Assembly: GCA_904420555.1 (NCBI GenBank)
Contig: CAJFVO010000005.1
Location: forward strand, 62,001-126,000
Origin: Candidatus Heritagella intestinalis
Lineage (GTDB): Bacteria; Bacillota; Clostridia; Oscillospirales; Acutalibacteraceae
Reading direction: 5' to 3'
Length of the DNA stretch: 64,000 bases
The notes beneath the pieces are model-generated. The model was not told the DNA's origin. It saw only the letters and a program-made list of their open reading frames with translations, and made no database searches. Numbering within the stretch: the first letter of the stretch is position 1; the number at the start of each line of letters is the position of its first letter. Of the stretch, positions 60,582 to 64,000 are shown in pieces. A program made the position numbers and the translations under genes.

Positions 60582-61241
60582 CTACGCAAAAAGCCCCAGA
60601 TATCCCTGATAAATCCAGGAGGCGTCCATTGTGCTTTGGAACCATTCCGGCCCCAGGGGCCCCAGAATCTGCGCGCAAAAGCACAGCAGCCCTACAATAA
60701 GCACACCCTGCACCAGGCCCAAGAGAGCTCCCAGACCGTGATCCAGCTGCCGGAGCACCGGCAGCCGGAAGATCCGGCCAAGCGCCCCTGTGAGGATGCG
60801 GATTACCACCAGCAGGAACACAAACAGCACCAGAGAAAACAGCGCCCGCAAAAGGGACACAATCATGGGCTGCAGCAGGTTGACCACAGCATCTGCCGCC
60901 GCGCCGCTGGCCTGGGCCACCGCCTGGTTCACAGAAGCCTCTGTAATCCCATACAAGGAGAGAGTTCCCGTAAGGATGTCCGGCATGGTGCCCAACACCG
61001 CCGAAGCAGCCCCTTCCGGCGCCACTGTCTCCAGAGCCTCCGTTACCTGCCGCAGCAGAGGGGCCCGCAGGAATTCTTCAAAGGCCCACTGGGCCGCCAG
61101 CGTCCCCAGCCAAATAGCGACTCCCATAGCCAGGGCTGTCCCGATCAGGTCCATCACCGACCGGAAAAAGCCCCGCTTCTTCCCCAGGAAAAACGCCAGC
61201 AGCAGGATGACCACCAAGATGATATCCGCTATCCATTTCAT
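60582..61241 (-). CDS. CvpA family membrane protein
   Basis: A 219-residue protein with a long N-terminal helix (WIADIILVVILLLAFFLGKKRGFF) and four membrane segments overall, of the CvpA/colicin V production type. In other bacteria CvpA affects envelope integrity; function here unknown. Start at 61241 with GGAAAGGAA; own promoter at 61318-61346. Confidence 0.86.
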   Translation of the reverse strand: MKWIADIILVVILLLAFFLGKKRGFFRSVMDLIGTALAMGVAIWLGTLAAQWAFEEFLRAPLLRQVTEALETVAPEGAASAVLGTMPDILTGTLSLYGITEASVNQAVAQASGAAADAVVNLLQPMIVSLLRALFSLVLFVFLLVVIRILTGALGRIFRLPVLRQLDHGLGALLGLVQGVLIVGLLCFCAQILGPLGPEWFQSTMDASWIYQGYLGLFA

Positions 61242-61317
61242 AAAGTTTCCTTTCCTGCTCTCAAAGAGCATCTTCTCCGGAAAAACCTCCGGAAAATCTT
61301 CTAAAAACTTTGTTACT

Positions 61318-61346
61318 ACTATATCATAAACCCTCCCGGCAAACAA
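61318..61346 (-). promoter_or_regulatory. Promoter of cvpA-like gene
   Basis: TTGTTT (61341-61346), 17-nt spacer, TATAGT (61318-61323) with extended TG. Confidence 0.68.
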
Positions 61347-61397
61347 GCTGGAAGCTCGGGGCGCAACCTTAAATTTTCTGTTAATTCCCCCCGGGAA

Positions 61398-62636
61398 TTA
61401 TGAAAAGCTTCCCTGGCGCACCTCGCTGACTCCCAGGATATACACCATGCTTTCATTCCCCAGGGCAATGGCCCGGGCATCACTGCCGGCCTGGCAGCTG
61501 CCCAGGGATTCCCCGGTCTCGGAGGAATAGGCCGACACGGTCTTATTGGAGAGGACGGCCAAGGTCTCCCCATACAGGGAAACAGAGGTCACGTCGCCAC
61601 CGGTTTCCAGTTGGGTAACAGGACTGGAAGACGCGCGGAATTCCAACACCCGGCAGGCATCGGAACCGGCGTAGCTGCTCAGGGAAAGCAGGGCCCGGCT
61701 GCCGTCCAGGCAATATGCCTCCAAAGTTGCGCCGTCATAATCGTATTCTTCCGTTTCACCGGAATTGGTATCCATCCACAGGATTTTCCGATCCCCCACA
61801 GCGCAGACTTTCCCATCTTCTCCCCACTGGGCTTCCAATAGTAAGGTATCCGCGCTCACAGCCGTATAGACCGGCTCCTCCTGGTTAAAGTCGAAAATAT
61901 ACAGCACCGACACCAAACCCCCGTCCTGGGCAGTAATCCCCGCCGCAAAACCCCGGACACCGTCGGCGCTCAGGGCCACGGCGGTAATATGGGTCTGGCT
62001 GAAGTCGTATTCATACTGCACCGAGCCGTCGGCCATATACACCGTCATCCGGCTGGCGTAGTCCTCCGACTGGGTAACTAAGGCGTAGCGCCCGGAAGCA
62101 GAGATGGCGCCGGTGAGGATTTTTTCCTCCGCGTCCTTTGACAACAGGCTGCGGGTATGGGTGTTAATCTGGTAGCCGGTTTCCCCCACACCGTAGATCA
62201 GATACCGGCCGCCAGCTTCCTTCACAGCGGGCTGGTTGCTGGAATGCTGCACCGACATGGTCGCCTTGCCAGTGGAATTCCAGGCAGTCAGGGCCGTATT
62301 GCTCACCAGCACCGCCTCGCCGTCCACCGAGAGGAAGTTCCCCACATCGCTTTCGCCGCCGGGCACTTCCACCGGGTAGCCGTCCCCGACGCCCATGCCC
62401 ACAATCCGGGTTTGAATCCAATCGGAAATATTCTCCGGCGTCAGGCTTTCCCGGTTGAACCACCAGACCAGCACCAGCACCGCTGCCAGCAGAATCAGGC
62501 TCACCTTATAGACCCACTTGGGAACTAAAGACTTTTTCTTTTTGGACTTTTTCGTCTTCTTTTTTTTCAGCAGGTTAATCTCTTCCCCACCGCCCGGCTC
62601 CTGCTGGGGCGCATAGCGCTTGCCTTTTTTCTCCAA
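61398..62636 (-). CDS. DUF5711 family membrane-anchored beta-propeller
   Basis: A 412-residue protein: Lys-rich N-terminus (KKKKTKKSKKKK, about 25-40), one membrane helix (about 48-65), then a repeat-rich extracellular region that alternates short beta strands with no cysteines at conserved spacing. It corresponds to DUF5711, found in many Clostridia, function unknown. Start probably the TTG at 62636 after GGAGGTGAGG. Confidence 0.82.
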   Translation of the reverse strand: MEKKGKRYAPQQEPGGGEEINLLKKKKTKKSKKKKSLVPKWVYKVSLILLAAVLVLVWWFNRESLTPENISDWIQTRIVGMGVGDGYPVEVPGGESDVGNFLSVDGEAVLVSNTALTAWNSTGKATMSVQHSSNQPAVKEAGGRYLIYGVGETGYQINTHTRSLLSKDAEEKILTGAISASGRYALVTQSEDYASRMTVYMADGSVQYEYDFSQTHITAVALSADGVRGFAAGITAQDGGLVSVLYIFDFNQEEPVYTAVSADTLLLEAQWGEDGKVCAVGDRKILWMDTNSGETEEYDYDGATLEAYCLDGSRALLSLSSYAGSDACRVLEFRASSSPVTQLETGGDVTSVSLYGETLAVLSNKTVSAYSSETGESLGSCQAGSDARAIALGNESMVYILGVSEVRQGSFS

Positions 62637-62666
62637 TGTCCTCACCTCCACTGTCGGCGGCCGCCA

Positions 62667-63440
62667 TCACAGCCTGCTGCCGCTCAAATCCATTCCCTCA
62701 TAAAACACTTGATCCAGCCAAAGGCCGCAGGCCGGGGCTGTAGGGCCTGCCCGGTTCCGGTTTTTGGCTTCCAGAATCTCCGGCATCTCCTCCGGCTGGA
62801 ACTTTCCCTGGGCCACCCGGAGCATGGTGCCCACCAGGATACGCACCATATTGTAGAGGAAACCGTCCGCCGCTACCCGGTAGACCACCAGGTTCCCCTC
62901 CCGGCTCCACTCTGACTTAGTGATGGTCCGGGTCATGTCCCCCCGTTCCCGGCTGTCGGTGGTGCAGAAGGAAGTAAAGTCGTGGCTTCCCAGAAAATAG
63001 CCCGCCGCCCGGTTGAGCTTTTCCAAATCCAGGGGGTACCAGTAATGCAGGGCCCGGTCCCGGAGGAAGGGGGAGCGCACCGGATGGTTCCAGATTTCAT
63101 AGGCATACTCCTTGCCCTTACAGGAATACCGGGCGTGAAAGTTCATGGGCACTTCCCGGCAGTCTAATACCGCCATATCGGCGGGCAGAAAGTGGTTCAG
63201 GGCCCCTTGCAGCCGCTGGCAGGGGATAGCGCTTTCCAGCTGCATACTGATACAGAACTGCCGGGCGTGGACGCCGGTGTCCGTGCGGCTGCATCCCTTC
63301 AGGGAAGGGCGTTCCGACAAAATTTTATAAAGCGCTTCCTGAAACACCTGCTGCACCGACACAGCGTTCTGCTGCACCTGCCAGCCGTGATAGCCGGAGC
63401 CGTCGTAGCACAGGGTAATAAGTACGTTGCGGGCTGCCAT
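62667..63440 (-). CDS. truA: tRNA pseudouridine synthase TruA
   Basis: A 257-residue protein with ITLCYDGSGYHGWQVQ at the N-terminus, GCSRTDTGVHARQF with the catalytic Asp (about 53), and FLYNMVRILVGTMLRV. It converts U38-U40 in tRNA anticodon stems. AAGGAGG precedes the ATG; it follows ecfT, a common order. Confidence 0.95.
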   Translation of the reverse strand: MAARNVLITLCYDGSGYHGWQVQQNAVSVQQVFQEALYKILSERPSLKGCSRTDTGVHARQFCISMQLESAIPCQRLQGALNHFLPADMAVLDCREVPMNFHARYSCKGKEYAYEIWNHPVRSPFLRDRALHYWYPLDLEKLNRAAGYFLGSHDFTSFCTTDSRERGDMTRTITKSEWSREGNLVVYRVAADGFLYNMVRILVGTMLRVAQGKFQPEEMPEILEAKNRNRAGPTAPACGLWLDQVFYEGMDLSGSRL

Positions 63441-63636
63441 AGGGCCCCTCCTTCTTATGATATAGGATATTTACAAATATACGGGGGTATCTGCGCGTGG
63501 TATCGGGCCGTTGTTTGCGCCCGGCCATAAACGCGGATTGGGAGCACATCCTATGCGCCACGCGTAGTCAGCCCCGCGACAGAATAGTCTGTTTCTCGAT
63601 GCCGCTTTCCCGCGGATTGCCAGCGGAGGCGCTCCG

Positions 63637-64000
63637 CTAGGCCAGGGCGGGGAGGAAGATGTCTCCCAGCACCACGCCGGCCAGCACAATCAGAGTTACC
63701 ACTGTGGCAATTACATCCCGCTTGCCTGCGTGAAGCTGCTTCATCTTGGTAGGCTTAATCCGGCTGTTATAGCACCGGCACTCCATGGCCATGGCCAAAT
63801 CGTAGGCCCGACGGAAGGCCGACACAAACAGGGGAATCAAAATGGGGATCATGGCCTTGACCCGCTGGATCAGGCCGCCGCTCTCCATGTCCGCGCCACG
63901 GGCCTTCTGGGCGCTCATAATCTTGTCCGTCTCCTCCAGCAGGGTGGGCACAAACCGCAGGGCAATGCTCATCATCATGGCGATGTCGTGAACCGGCACC
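63637..64000 (-). CDS. ecfT: ECF transporter transmembrane subunit EcfT, C-terminal part
   Basis: The stop is at 63637 and the 5' end lies beyond the window; about 120 residues are visible. ALRFVPTLLEETDKIMSAQKARGAD contains the first Ala-Arg-Gly coupling motif and MAMECRCYNSR the second Arg-containing motif, both used to contact the ATPases. Two helices follow. It energises vitamin uptake with EcfA1A2, expected just upstream. Confidence 0.92.
   Translation of the reverse strand, partial: VPVHDIAMMMSIALRFVPTLLEETDKIMSAQKARGADMESGGLIQRVKAMIPILIPLFVSAFRRAYDLAMAMECRCYNSRIKPTKMKQLHAGKRDVIATVVTLIVLAGVVLGDIFLPALA

Noticed and set aside
63441-63636. Copy of the ruvX-tail repeat near truA
   Set aside because: Only about 13 nt (TTCCCGCGGATTG) are shared with the repeat unit; no further alignment. 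The gap otherwise holds only a small AGCGGA/TCCGCT stem.

Overview
The window looks like a chromosomal segment of a fairly GC-rich, spore-forming anaerobic member of the Clostridia (Oscillospiraceae-like; inferred from gene content, not from a marker gene). It carries spo0A, spoIVB, cotJABC, pdaA and a SpoIIIE/FtsK-type translocase (sporulation), an [FeFe]-hydrogenase operon and a 2-oxoacid:ferredoxin oxidoreductase operon (fermentative anaerobe), DnaD/DnaI-type replication genes, RNase P RNA of class A and one tRNA-Pro. Genes are dense, mostly on the minus strand, with good Shine-Dalgarno sequences and many recognisable sigma-A promoters. No phage, transposase or CRISPR array was seen.

Layout. 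1-1.8 kb: a flavoprotein cut by the window edge and the spore cortex deacetylase pdaA. 1.8-3.0 kb: an AT-rich stretch with no convincing protein, a perfect consensus promoter on the minus strand and a long series of perfect hairpins. I read it as a large structured non-coding RNA of about 1.15 kb, and it is the most interesting object here. 3.1-5.6 kb: DUF1292, a 6S-like RNA, a split TauE/SafE permease and DegV. 5.6-13 kb: a tandem repeat made from the 3' end of ruvX, then ruvX, a histidine phosphatase and the pyrimidine genes pyrC-pyrF-pyrK-pyrD. The promoter and start of pyrC are duplicated in front of an acetyltransferase. 13.6-19 kb: the NAD-linked [FeFe]-hydrogenase operon behind a Rex operator. 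19-22.6 kb: a VorB-type oxidoreductase operon with a P-loop ATPase. 23.7-26 kb: spoIVB-spo0A, where Spo0A has lost its phosphoacceptor aspartate. 26.4-33.4 kb: LrgAB-like pair, two lipoproteins, DnaD/DnaI, SGNH and alpha/beta hydrolases. 33.4-35 kb: cotJABC and rnpB. 36-40 kb: glycerol dehydrogenase, DUF6506, CrcB, and an ECF sigma factor with a probable membrane anti-sigma. 40-49.5 kb: aldolase, an ABC-F protein, tRNA-Pro, and the tepA-ftsK-ygiQ-MBL-DUF3006 run. 49.6-52.7 kb: AEC transporter, NADP isocitrate dehydrogenase and rex. 52.8-64 kb: UPF0104 protein, a second ABC-F protein with one decayed ATP site, lysA, a ClpE-like ATPase, pgsA, cvpA, DUF5711, truA and ecfT.

How it fits together. 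Hydrogenase (HydABC-type), the 2-oxoacid:ferredoxin oxidoreductase and isocitrate dehydrogenase handle ferredoxin and NAD(P)H electrons. The redox sensor Rex, encoded in the window, has a near-perfect site just downstream of the hydrogenase promoter. The sporulation genes span the cascade from the master regulator (spo0A) through sigma-K signalling (spoIVB) to coat (cotJ) and cortex (pdaA). Functions are assigned by reading motifs from memory of protein families; no database search was run.
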